From contig JAEVLN010000001.1 of NCBI GenBank assembly GCA_018350325.1, positions 3,873,254 to 3,937,253 on the forward strand: a DNA stretch of 64,000 bases. The letters run 5' to 3'. Under the pieces are notes generated by a model that did not search any database, had not been told where the DNA came from, and saw nothing but the letters and a program-made list of their open reading frames with translations. Position numbers and translations under genes: made by a program. Shown here in pieces: positions 1-10,355 of the stretch (position 1 is the first letter of the stretch; each line of letters starts with the position of its first letter). The DNA comes from Globodera rostochiensis. Lineage: Eukaryota > Nematoda > Chromadorea > Rhabditida > Heteroderidae.

Positions 1-100
1 ATGAACAGAAATTAATTAACAACCAATTTTTAAAGACACTTCCAACAATTTTTTTGATAATAAATTATTTAATAATTGCGGTGACTGTCGTCAAATTCAG

Positions 101-3041
101 TTGCGTTCCCGCCAAAGAAAACAGCGTCAGCAAATGGACAAAATACCGTATCAACAACGGCTTCGCCATCTTCACAGAATAAAAGTACCGTAACCAGCCC
201 AAATGCTTCTTCAAATTACGGTAACGGGTCACAAAAGTCGACGCCGCCGGACAAACAGCACAAATCTCTGCGGCAAAAGGTGCAAAACGCCGTCAGAAGC
301 GGCGCGGCAATGCTCCGACGAAAGGACTCCGGGGGGAAAACGAATGGGGACGGTGCCAAAGTGCTGAGAACGGTCGGATTGGTCAGTTGGGGCGCCGGGG
401 GGGGGGGAAGTCAAAATAATAAAACAAAAATTCATTAAAAATGCCACAAAATTTTGCCCAATTTCCATTGGGACGATTCCGACGGTCGGGGGGATTTATT
501 ATTTGGCGATTTGCATCCGAAAAAAGTGAATTTAATGGGCGGTGGTGATCAGCATAATTTGCGGGATGGCCCGAAATTATGCGTCCCATCCCAAACATCG
601 CCCCTTTCATTTATTTTCGCATTTTCGTGCAATTTACTCAACTTTTGTTTTAAAAGCTTTTTATTGCTACAAAATTTGAATTTGTTACGTTAAGGACAAA
701 TTTTTTCTCAAAATTCTCAAAAAAAAACATTTCGTAAAACTTTTTCACCATTTCTTCGATTACATTTTTTGTCTCTTTCTGGCCATAGAGTCGCAGTTAA
801 GCAGCTTTTACCAATTGGGCCATAAAATGGAGTAAAAAGCGCATTTCCCTGGCGCCCAAAGGGTCCAATCGAAGGACATTTTGTTACATGGAAACTGTGA
901 AATAATAAAACCCCCGGGGGGGGGGAGATAAGAAATACAACGAAAAGAGAGGGGGGGGGGTTTTCTGTTGAGCGAAAACGAAATAAATAAATCGTTGGGC
1001 CAATTAAAGGCAAAATGAAATGATTTGATAATGAAAACTCCTTTTGTGCCCGCGGGTTTCGAAATAATTAAATTTGATTTGTCGGCCATTTGATGGAAAT
1101 ATTTATTTATTTTATTATTAATTTTTTCCAAAATTGACATTTCTCATTTCTTCTGTTTTGCATAATTTAAAGAAGAACATTTATATAATTTGCTTTTTTC
1201 TGATTACTTTTTTTTCATCAATCAATTTTAACGATTTTTCTATTGAATTTTTCATAAATGATGAAAAAAGAAATCAATTTTTATGAGCAAGAAAATGTTT
1301 TTTGGAATTAATTTTAACAAAAAAAGGTAATAAATGCAATAATTATTTGTCCAAAAAGTTCTCTCCGCCGCCCCCAAGGCAAACAATTGGTGCGATCACC
1401 GATCATTTGTTGTGTCCTTTGCACACAAATGTTTTATTTAATTGCATTCATTTTGCCTTTTATTTGCATATTTATTTATTTATTTGATTGAAAAAATGCA
1501 TTTAAATCTTTGGGGACACTTTTTTTATAACTTTAATTTAATTATTCCGATTAAATATATTCTTTTGGAAGCAATTCGGACGCCAAATAATTATTAATAA
1601 GTCGCGCTCACTTTTCTCTATTTCCTTTCGGGAAAAGCGAGTTTTTTGCGGTCCCCGACTCTTTTTGCCCTTCAGCGGTCATTCGTTCAGTCACTTTTTT
1701 GCAGTTCGAGCAGGTCACCCTGCGGCACCGCACCTCCAGCAATAGCAACAGCAGCAACAACAACCAGCAGCAGCAGCAGCAACAAAACCGCCATCCATCA
1801 TCGCCTTCGCCGTCGCCAACCTCAGGGGCATCGACGAACAGCAACACGCCGCCCAACCAACCAGCACAACAACATCCGGTAGAAGAACAACCGCTGTTTT
1901 CTTCACCAACCTTTGAATTTCTGTTGCCTCCACGGCTGCCCGTGCTTGCCGACCATCGCCGACGCGGTCGCCAACCTTTTGAGTTGGAATCAATGACTCT
2001 GTCGACAATAGCATCGCCAGAAGCGGCAAATGACGTCAAACAGATGAATCTGAAACATCAGCAGCAGCAGCATGTGGTCCGGGGACGGCATGGAAAAGTG
2101 GACGAGTTGGAGGAGGAGAAGGAGTTCGACGAGAATGGTGTCGAGGATGATGGCGAGGGAAGGGTGGCAAAGTGCAAAAACGCGCAAGAGAACTGTGGTG
2201 GAAAGGTGGTACTAAACAAACAAACATTTTCAAGCAGTACATCCAATTTCATATTAATTTCTAAAAACCACTGCTTCTAGGCTCAACAGAATTCGCCTCC
2301 GGGCTCTTCCGCAACTTCGTCCTCTTCGGCGAGTGTTTTGCGCTTTCGGGCCGCATTAGACAGTCCGTTCGGGTCTCGCGAGGACATTAGCAACAGTTTA
2401 ATTGTCAGCAACGGTTACGCCGCCATTCCGCCGGCGCCACCGGTCCAAACATTTTCATTTTGAAAAACAATTTTTCATTTGCAGAAAATTGTCGGCGGAC
2501 CTTTGCGTTATGCGAATGGCGTCTCCGTCGCCGCTGCTCACCAGTTGGTGCCGCCGTCGCCTTTCCGTCGTCCGGCACAGAACGGCGGCGGCGGCGACAG
2601 CAGCGAGCCGTTGCTTCGGCGCAGTCTCCGCTCGCCGACCATGCGACGTCTGCAAGAGTCGCTGCAAAGTCTGGCAGAGGACGCGCCGACGTCGCCGACA
2701 GTCAGTGCCCGCGGCGACGTCAGCAGGGCGGACACGCCGAAGCCATTCAATTGCCGGGTAAACGATGGCCAAATTGGCTAAAACCGTAACTTTAACTTGT
2801 CCCATGCAGCCATCCAAAAGGCACAGATTTAATCAATTTTAAATTAACTTTTCTTTGTTGTGCCGTAATTGCAACATTTTCACAGACTTCTCAATATCGT
2901 TCTCTGAATCTGAAGCGTGACACGGAACGCCAAAAGCAAATTTTGGAGCATTTGGCGCAAGTTCGAATCCAACTGAAGAACAGCCAAGTGCAAATCGAAC
3001 AGACCATCTCCAAACAGAATTTGACCACCGAAGGACACTGA
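101..3041 (+). CDS. Unrecognised low-complexity protein with C-terminal coiled coil (5' end outside window)
   Basis: Five exons join with every junction in phase 0: about 101-378, 1702-2208, 2281-2442, 2484-2758 and 2886-3041, ending at TGA 3039-3041. The first exon follows an acceptor (AAATTCAG), so the true start lies upstream of the window. It encodes a Ser/Thr/Asn-rich stretch and then a basic segment (KSLRQKVQNAVRSG). The second exon has polyQ and poly-Asn/Pro/Ser tracts and an acidic patch. The third and fourth are Ser/Ala/Pro-rich with basic RR motifs. The last exon encodes a Gln/Lys/Leu-rich coiled-coil segment of about 50 residues containing LEHLAQVRIQLKNSQVQIEQ. No enzyme motif, signal peptide or membrane segment is visible, and I do not recognise the family. 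A scaffold or cytoskeletal adaptor is possible, but that is only a guess. The 1.3-kb first intron carries G-runs. Confidence 0.6.
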
Positions 3042-3895
3042 TCGATCGGACTAATCGGGGTAATGGAGGCAATGGAATATTTCGGATCTAACTTTATTAA
3101 AATGTTTTCTGACTAAAAACAAAGTCAATTTTACATTTTAACCCGTAAAAATCTAATATTTCTTGCCGGGATCGGTTTAAATTTGAAATTCCGCCAAAAT
3201 TGGCCCTTTCTCTACGTCTTTATTCTGCCTTACTTGAATTTTATTGACAAAGCAAAGTTACAGTAATTTAACGACCGTATGCGCAATATACAGTAATTTA
3301 ATTCTCCAACTTTGTATCATCCATAGTTTGTGCATTATCACCGACATAACATTTTTGCATTGAATAATTTGTGACCAATAAAAATTATAAATATTGGAAA
3401 ATCAAAATTCCCATTTTTTAAAAATTCTTTACTTCTCAAAAAACGAATTTGTTCGCTCGAAATTGGCACATACGAAATTTGTCGGCGAGCGGACGGAAAT
3501 ATTTAAATTTTTTGTTTTCCTCGAGAAACACAAAATAATGGGGGAATTGCGGTGCCGTGCCGTCCATTTCCATCGCCCGCGGGGAATAATTTCCCAAAAT
3601 CGGTGCCCCCCCCCAACGCAAAACGAACTTTTTTGGGGAGGGCGGGGCGAACAAATTGCGACTCATTTTGTTATGTTTTCTCATATTTAAATAATAATGT
3701 TCGAGACCGAATTTGGCCGAATTCGGGATCGAGGCTCTCGAGATCATTAGTACAGACTGGAAGCAAAAAACAAAACATTTCAATCTTCGGGTATTAATTT
3801 AAAAGCAATTTGTCGCTTAATTAATTTGCTGGATTAGTTTTTGATTAATATTGGCAATTATTTGCATTTTTTTCAACCGAACATTTTTTGGAGAA
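3042..3895. other. Intergenic region, no gene seen
   Basis: AT-rich sequence between the upstream coding end and the SDR gene. AATAAA-like signals occur around 3376-3383. Short open frames on both strands near 3394-3797 overlap each other, contain C/G runs and lack splice-consistent neighbours, so I treat them as noise. Confidence 0.5.
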
Positions 3896-5771
3896 ATGCT
3901 GAACAATCACCAGAACCAGCAGCACAACAGCACAAACCCTTCCAATTCGTCCAATTCTTTGCTCACCGATTCATCGACCGGCGCAAATACGTCGCCGAAG
4001 CGATCGACGGCGCAGCAAAAAATTTCGTCGCCCTATCGAAGCGAATTTCTTGGCAAAGTGATCATTGTGACTGGTAAAGTTTATTTGTAAAATTTAAAGT
4101 TTAAAAGTGAAAAGTCGGAGAGTAATTCAGATGAAGCCTAAACATTTAAACAAAGCGATTTTGAAGCTAAAATGACTGAGCTGGTCTGGGCTGACTGAAC
4201 TGATCAGAGATGATTGAACTGTTTGGGCTGACTGAACTGATCCGGGCTGTTTTCGATCAGACCAGATGAGCAAATCACTTTCAAAAACTTTGATAATTAA
4301 TGGCATTTTTCAATTAAATTATCTGAAAACTTTGCGCAGGCGTAACGCGTCCATTTGGACGCCAAATGGCGCTGACTTTCGGCCGCGAAGGCGCCTCTCT
4401 GACCATCCAGGGCCCCTCAATGGACCGTTTGACGGTTAAATTTGTAAAAATAAAAAAATATTTTTTTGTTTTTTTGCAGGCCGTGAAGGATTGCCTCGTG
4501 CGGTCAGGCGTCGATGAGCGACGCATTTTGGCCGTTTCGGGGCCAACGCTGGAGGAGAATACGGCCATGGAATTGGTGGAACGCTCTCTACAACGCTTTG
4601 GCAAAATCGACGCATTAATTGTAAAAATTTGTTGGAAATTTTTTATTTTATTCAATAATATAAAATTACTCGGGCTCGAGTCTCGTCTCGGTGTAAAGTC
4701 TCGAGTCTCGTCTCGGCCTCGAGTCTCGTTTCGGTGCAAAGTCTCGAGCTTGGGTCTCTCTCGGGGTCAAGTCTCGGGCTCGAGTCTCGTCTCGGGGTTA
4801 AGTCTTGTCTCGGTGTAAAGTCGCGGGCTCGAGCCTCGTCTCGGTATAAAGTCTCGAGCTCGAGTCTCGTCTCGGGCTCGAGTCTCGTCTCGGTGTAAAG
4901 TCTCGAGCTCGAGTCTCGTCTCGGGCTCGAGTCTCGTCTCGATGTAAAGTCTCGAGCTCGGGTCTCTCTCGGGGTTAAGTCTCGAGCTCGAGTCCGTCTT
5001 TTTGCCTTTTAAATTACACCAATTAAATCGTTTCATTCAATTTAATTTAACAAATTGAAGCTGAGCGTTGATCTGATCAGTGACTCCATTGAACATGCGG
5101 CGGTTGATCAATTATTTGGTGCCACGATGCGATGGTAATTAAAAAAAACATTGAAAATATAAAAGCGGCTTTTGCAGGTTGGTTTATCTGAGCTCGTTGG
5201 TGGTTAAGCCTTTGGCCCGAACCGACGGAAGCATCGTTGTGATAAGCGGCAATTTGCCAAAAACGGCGATGGCTGCGCAATGGCACACAATCTCGAGATC
5301 GGGTGCATAAAATAGAAGAAAAGAAAGGATGATTAAACAAAAACAAAACAAAATTTAGCCCTCAAGGGGTGGGTGAGCAATTCGGCACAAATGTTCGGCC
5401 CCAAGGGAATTCGCGTCAATGGCATAAAGTTTTGTTGAAAGATTTTCTTCAATTCTGAGAATGTATTTGTTTTTTTGCAAAAGTGTTGGTTCGATTCGCG
5501 CCGATTTCCGTTCTCGACAAGCGAACATTGAAGAGGAACAAAATGTGAGAAAATTTTACCCAAAAATCACAAAATATGTCCATTTTTGTTTAAAATAATA
5601 ATAAATTTTGTTAAGTTTTGCTCTCCCGCCAGCGCAGCAAATGCCCTCCGTCGGACGGGCACTTTGGAAGAAATTGGCCACGTGGCACTGTTTTTGGCCA
5701 GCGCCGCCCGTGCCGGCTTCATCACCGGCCAAATAATTAGCGTTGACGGCGGAATGAGTGGCGGCAGATGA
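3896..5771 (+). CDS. Short-chain dehydrogenase/reductase fold protein, catalytically degenerate
   Basis: Eight exons (3896-4073, 4340-4434, 4480-4620, 5061-5134, 5178-5302, 5359-5428, 5484-5544, 5616-5771) join with matching phases into a 299-residue protein ending in TGA. An Asn/Ser/Gln-rich leader of about 48 residues precedes the SDR core. The Rossmann start (FLGKVIIVTG), the strand-helix region (ALTFGREGASLTIQG), RFGKIDALI, GPKGIRVNGI and the end ITGQIISVDGG align in order with classical SDRs. The key residues are altered. The cofactor motif TGxxxGxG reads TGVTRPFG. The NNAG segment after strand 4 is absent. The active-site Ser is kept (VVISG), but 13 residues later the catalytic Tyr is His and the YxxxK Lys is Arg (HTISR). 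Intact frame and splicing argue for an expressed protein. Loss of oxidoreductase activity is inferred. Confidence 0.8.
4669..4995. repeat. Intronic minisatellite (CTCGAGTCTCGTCTCGG type)
   Basis: Degenerate tandem array inside intron 3 of the SDR gene. Units combine CTCGAGTCTCGTCTCGG with GTGTAAAGT and repeat with variable spacing. No splice site of the gene lies inside it, and the open frames across it only reflect the repeat. Confidence 0.85.
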
Positions 5772-7429
5772 AAAATAATCCAAAAAATGTCAAAAAAAAT
5801 TTGAATTTAAATTTTTGTTCCTTTGCCCGATTTTTCTTATTTTATTAACAATTAAAACACTTCTAAAAAACGTTCAGTCAGTCAGTCAATGGGGCATTTA
5901 ATTAATTATTTTTGAGGTGTTTATCAATCAATTAAATCGTCTGAACAAAAATAAATGTAAATAATTAATAATTAAGTAAAAAACAAAATTTGCATAAGTC
6001 CCAACCCCAGCGGCTCTGTTCGATCCCCGCCTTATCGCTTACGTAAATTGGACTAAATTACCAACAAATTCAAGACATTATCAGTTGGCCACGCTCTTTT
6101 GTTTGAATGAAGGTCATTATTATGGGGGGGGGGGGGGGGGGGGTGTGATGGCCCGACGGCTGTCACCGCCATCCATCCAACAAAAGCAGCAAAACAAAAA
6201 GCCACACGCATCAGAGCTGGGCGAGACTCAAAGGGTGGTCTCGGCGGTGCCAATTTGAATTATTGACTCAATTTGTTGTTTGATCCCCAAATTCTCCTCA
6301 CCCCCCCCCCCCCTCCCCCATTTCCTCAGACATTCCCTGCAATTCTCTCAATCACCCCCCCCCCCCCCCCTCCCTCCCACCCCCGCCCGTCTGCCACTCA
6401 TGTCACATGAGTGATGGGTGGTTGGATGGCGTTGTTTGACCCTTCAACAGCATGAGCAGCAGGAGGAGTACTCACTCCCCTCTCCCCACAACTCAACGCC
6501 ATCGCCTCCCCCGCGCGGCCCGACCCGTTCAGTGAGTGGTCAGCAGCAGCCCTCTCATCAGCGTCCAAATCAATAAAAGTCTCTAACCCGGCAGCATTCC
6601 GGGGGCAAAAATGTCCGGAAACCGGTTAATCTTTGGTCCACATAATCTCAGAGACTTTGCGTCTTTTGTCTTTACTTTTTGATTGGTCGTAACGCACAAA
6701 CCCTTCAGTCATTTTTTGGTAGGAACCACCAAATGTTGTCTTTTTTGATAGGGTCAAATGTTGTCGTTGCACCGAACGAAGGAACAATCATTTTGAGGCC
6801 ACCGCCATTCCCCCCCCCCCCCCTCACCCTTTGGGGGTTGGGGACAATTCGCGTCGAGGAATTTTCGTCGTTATCTTTTATTATCAGAGAGGGGGGGGGG
6901 GGGGGGGGGGGACCTTGGGACTTCGGCGTCATCATCGCCGGCGGGCGGGCGGGGGGGGGGGCAGCGGAGGGCGTTGCACCCCTTCTAATAAAAGGGTTTT
7001 TGCATCAACGACATAAACGGGGAGAGGGGGGGGGGGGAGGGGGGGGGGGAGAGGGGGGGGGGGGGGGGGGGCGACTTACCAACACGCCATCCCATTGTGT
7101 ACAAATCAGCAAACAAAAGCCTAAAATGAATAATGCCAACCAAAAATGATGCATTCATCGGCCGCCCATTCAATGGCACTTCCTTTCCCCAATTACGTCA
7201 ATTTCGATGGCCTTTTAATGGCAACGAATGCCAATAATACCCAAAAAGTCCATTTGAATGTATTTTTAAATCATATCGAATTCTTTACACGAGTTTCGTT
7301 TTAAATTTAAGCAAATTCATTCCACAAAAGAGCTCATTTTAGCAACAAAAAAACAAACAAAAATATTTGCAAATTTTCAGGCTTTCATTTACCATTTTTT
7401 GGCCACAAAACTTTGGTACTCAATTTCCC
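5772..7429. other. Intergenic region rich in poly-G and poly-C tracts
   Basis: No convincing gene between the SDR and the peptide precursor. It holds many homopolymer tracts: G runs at 6123-6143, 6891-6911 and 7025-7070, and C runs near 6301-6313, 6354-6370 and 6810-6823. Open frames of 60-156 residues here are Gly/Pro artefacts of these runs. An AG acceptor-like site at 7379-7380 (AATTTTCAG) precedes the next gene and may be a trans-splice site. Confidence 0.6.
6891..7070. repeat. Cluster of long poly-G tracts
   Basis: Three nearly pure G blocks (about 6891-6911, 6951-6961, 7025-7070) lie within 180 bases. They could form G-quadruplexes. Exact lengths may be affected by sequencing of homopolymers. 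Confidence 0.7.
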
Positions 7430-7753
7430 ATGGGTCAAAAGTGCACAACCAGCGTCCAATTGATCGCCGTTGCCGTCGTTCTGACAACATTTTTGCTGAT
7501 GAGTGAATTCACTTCCACAGCAATTGCTTTGCCTTCAGCCCCCAGGGAATTTTCGGGTATTAAATTTAAATCCAATTAAAAAAAACAAAAAACCCAATTT
7601 ATTACAGTAACTGAGAACTCCGACCATCGACGGAAACGGTTGCTTCTGCTGCACCCCGCGGTAATGTCGGGACGTTCGCTGGAAAAGTTGGTTGAGCATA
7701 TTGTCGCATCCGGCTACGACCCGGACGGCATTGCCATTCGACCCGGCAAATGA
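7430..7753 (+). CDS. Small secreted protein, possible neuropeptide-like precursor
   Basis: Two exons (7430-7556 and 7608-7753) join in phase 1 to give 90 residues ending in TGA. The N-terminus is a classic signal peptide: a short polar start (MGQKCTTSVQ), a hydrophobic core (LIAVAVVLTTFLL) and a likely cleavage near residues 31-34 (AIA-LPS). The mature part contains a tetrabasic site (RRKR), then a roughly 37-residue peptide ending Ile-Arg-Pro-Gly-Lys at the stop codon. Gly followed by a basic residue at the very end is the usual substrate for C-terminal amidation, here giving an RP-amide end. It does not match a peptide family I know, although some nematode NLP peptides end in RPG. A small secreted effector is the alternative. 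A probable acceptor at 7379-7380 lies 50 bases upstream of the ATG. Confidence 0.6.
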
Positions 7754-8820
7754 GTGGGCGGCGGGCGGGAGCCAAATCGGACGACGGAGGGATGGACAAA
7801 AAGCAGAAAAATAGGCACTTCAAATGCATTCATTCCCCGGCACTTTCGCTTATCAGCTGATGACGGCCATAGCGACGGCGCGGAGAGCTTTCAGAAATTC
7901 GTTTTAATAATTCAAAATTCACATTTTCGGTGTTTTGCCAGATGGTTTTCTTGGCCATAAGCGAAAGGTATTTATTTGTGCCCCATTCTTTTCCCCAAAA
8001 TGCCAAACACTGAATGCCATGTCCAATCGACGCACAACATCTGATAATTCCCAAAATTCAATTTTGGCTCTTTCATTCAGCTTTACATGTGCCGGTTTTA
8101 CTATGCAATAAATAGCTAAGTAAATTACATAATTATGAATAAAATGTTAATATTTATTGGAGTGATTGGATTGTGATGGCATTTTATGTTTTTGGGAACA
8201 TTTTTAGTCTTGATTAGGGTAGGGCAGGGTCGGGATTGAGATGGAATCTTCTCGGGTTTTTAATCCAGAGCTTCCTTAAAATGCCGAATCCGAGTCTTCC
8301 TTAAAATGCCAAATCCGAGTCTTCCTTAAAATGCCAAATCCGAGTCTTCCTTACCGAATCCGAGTCTTCCTTAAAATGCCGAATCCGAGTCTTCCTTAAA
8401 ATGCCAAATCCGAGTCTTCCTTACCGAATCCGAGTCTTCCTTAAAATGCCGAATCCGAGTCTTCCTTAAAATGCCAAATCCGAGTCTTCCTTAAAATGCC
8501 GAATCCGAGTCTTCCTTAAAATGCCAAATCCGAGTCTTCCTTAAAATGCCAAATCCGAGTCTTCCTTAAAATGCCAAATCCGAGTCTTCCTTAAAATGCC
8601 AAATCCGAGTCTTCCTTAAAATGCCAAATCCGAGTCTTCCTTAAAATGCCAAATCCGAGTCTTCCTTAACCATTCTGCTCTAGTTTTGAACGAATTTATG
8701 CACTTTGACAACGGAGGTGGTTTTTCATTTGGAGTGAAGATGAATTAAAAGTTAATTAATTTAAAATTATGGACAAATGTTTTGGTAATTCGAATGTTTT
8801 TCGAACACTTTGCCAAATGC
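7754..8820. other. Intergenic region between convergent genes
   Basis: No coding signal. AT-rich with a minisatellite at 8267-8669. AATAAA-like sites near 8108 and 8139 could serve the peptide precursor gene. Confidence 0.5.
8267..8669. repeat. 25-bp minisatellite (CTTCCTTAAAATGCCRAATCCGAGT)
   Basis: About 17 head-to-tail units of roughly 25 bases with an A/G difference in the ATGCC(A/G)AATCC part. A few shortened units lack the TAAAATG portion and read CTTCCTTACCGAATCCGAGT. The array lies 150 bases downstream of the stop codon of the minus-strand secreted-protein gene. Confidence 0.95.
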
Positions 8821-10355
8821 TCAGGCGGGCGCGAATTTTAGCACTTCGCCCAGCGTCGCTTTCTCATCGTCCGCCAGTCCATTGGCCAATTCCCAAAAAC
8901 GCTTTTGTCGCTGCGTATCGTCCAAAGAGTCGTCGTCGAGTAAATCGCCAATTTTGGACTGAGTCTAAAATTTAAAATCACAAAATTTAATAATAAAATT
9001 GTTTTTTCATTTTACGTCTGATCGGAGACGCGCGAACACCGGCGGAAGGGGCGGTCGGACAAATCTTCGCAAATGCGGAGACAGCGATTTGACAAATTCG
9101 AACACTTTCCGGTCCTTCTCCTAAAAGGCCGAGCAAATTTAATTTTTGATTTTTCAGCGAATTTTACCCTAAACGAAAGATTTCGGTCCCCAAAGATCGC
9201 CCGCGCCTTTTTCAGCTCCCTTTCCGGCAACTGATCAAAGCCCGGCGGAAGCGGTAGCTGATCAACGACATTCTGAGAGAATTAATCAAATCGATAAAAC
9301 TTTCTTAAACTTTTTGCCTGAGGCAATGATCGCATAATTTGATCAATTTGACGGCTTTTCTCGTGGGGGCTGAGCGACGGATTCCGATGAATGTCCAGCA
9401 ATTGTTGGTAAGTGGGCGCCGGGATCACTTTTTCAAAGCCCGGAGGGGGCTAAAAATATTGTTTTAAAAAATAAAAAAAAAATATTTTTTTTTACATTTT
9501 GGGGAAAGAAATCGGAGCGTTGCGATTGAAGCGGTGGAACGTCGCCGGGGGGGAGGCGGGGCCGGTCTTCGGGGGGCAGCGATTGGACCAGCTGATGGAC
9601 CTTCAAATTAAATTATGCCTTTTAATTACAATTCTTTTTACAAAACTAATTAATTGATTAAATGAATTTTAATTTCGACTAAACGAACTTTTTCCGTTTT
9701 TTGTGTCCAATTCAGTTTCGAATTTCCGTGAATATTTCGAATTTCGCTCTGCACCGATTCGGGCAGCGATTCGAAGCCCGGGGGGAGAGGAATTTTTGCC
9801 AATGTTTCGCTGGGGACGGCGCTCAAAATGCGGTCAAATTCAATTTGTTTTCGCTGAAAATGGAAAAAATGTCAGAATCCAAACTCGTCGAAAACTTACT
9901 TTAATTGGCATTTTCCGGTTCCGGTGTAATTCGCGCATCTTTTCCAGCACTTCGTCCGGCAAAACCTTTTCGAAGCCGTGGGGCTGAAAAATTGAGAGGG
10001 TTTCACATATTTTTAAATTTTTAAAATGAAATTCTGTCAATAAAGCAAATATATTTGAGTATTTTACCACTCCGTCAAAGTTTGATGGCACTGCCCCAAT
10101 CTGTGCTGGCACTGCTCCATTTCCGCGTTGCACTGCTCCAACACCGGTGTCGGCAGGTTGAAGCCCCGGGGGGACGTTGTGGGGGGAACGGCCTTCGGGG
10201 CCAAATTCAACGGCTTGGCGCTGATGCCCTTGGCCATTGTCCAATAATGGGCTGTCGTTCGACTTGCTCGTGCGGACCGACGCGTAAACCACCGAGTTTT
10301 GGCCATGAAAGGCGATAGAGCAAACCAGAATGGAGAGGACGGCCAATTTAGCCAT
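8821..10355 (-). CDS. Secreted protein of repeated PPGF modules (possibly SXP/RAL-2-like)
   Basis: The minus-strand gene starts at ATG 10353-10355 with a signal peptide (MAKLAVLSILVCSIAFHG) and ends at TGA 8821-8823. Seven further exons follow the first, all phase 0. Successive exons repeat a module: a (L)PPGF.xLP motif, then a helix with an (I/L)H.N motif (ELHRNRK, NIHGNSK, DIHRNPSL), then a second helix ending in (S/A)(L/V)P. Copies at about 9905-9984, 9745-9850, 9319-9450 and 9175-9282 are clearest. The last exon is acidic/helical (FWELANGLADDEK). The pattern of paired short helices with IxxN and secretion recalls the nematode SXP/RAL-2 (DUF148) family. This is a resemblance by eye, not a proven homology. 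One intron (exon end 9318) needs a GC donor. The first exon has a second open frame discussed in the findings. Confidence 0.7.

Noticed and set aside
1608..2039. Minus-strand frame of 143 residues with Cys and Leu runs
   Set aside because: Shadow of the polyQ/Asn exon on the plus strand, which has matching splice sites.
6010..6030. GTTCGATCCCC, similar to a tRNA B box
   Set aside because: No A box or cloverleaf pairing upstream.
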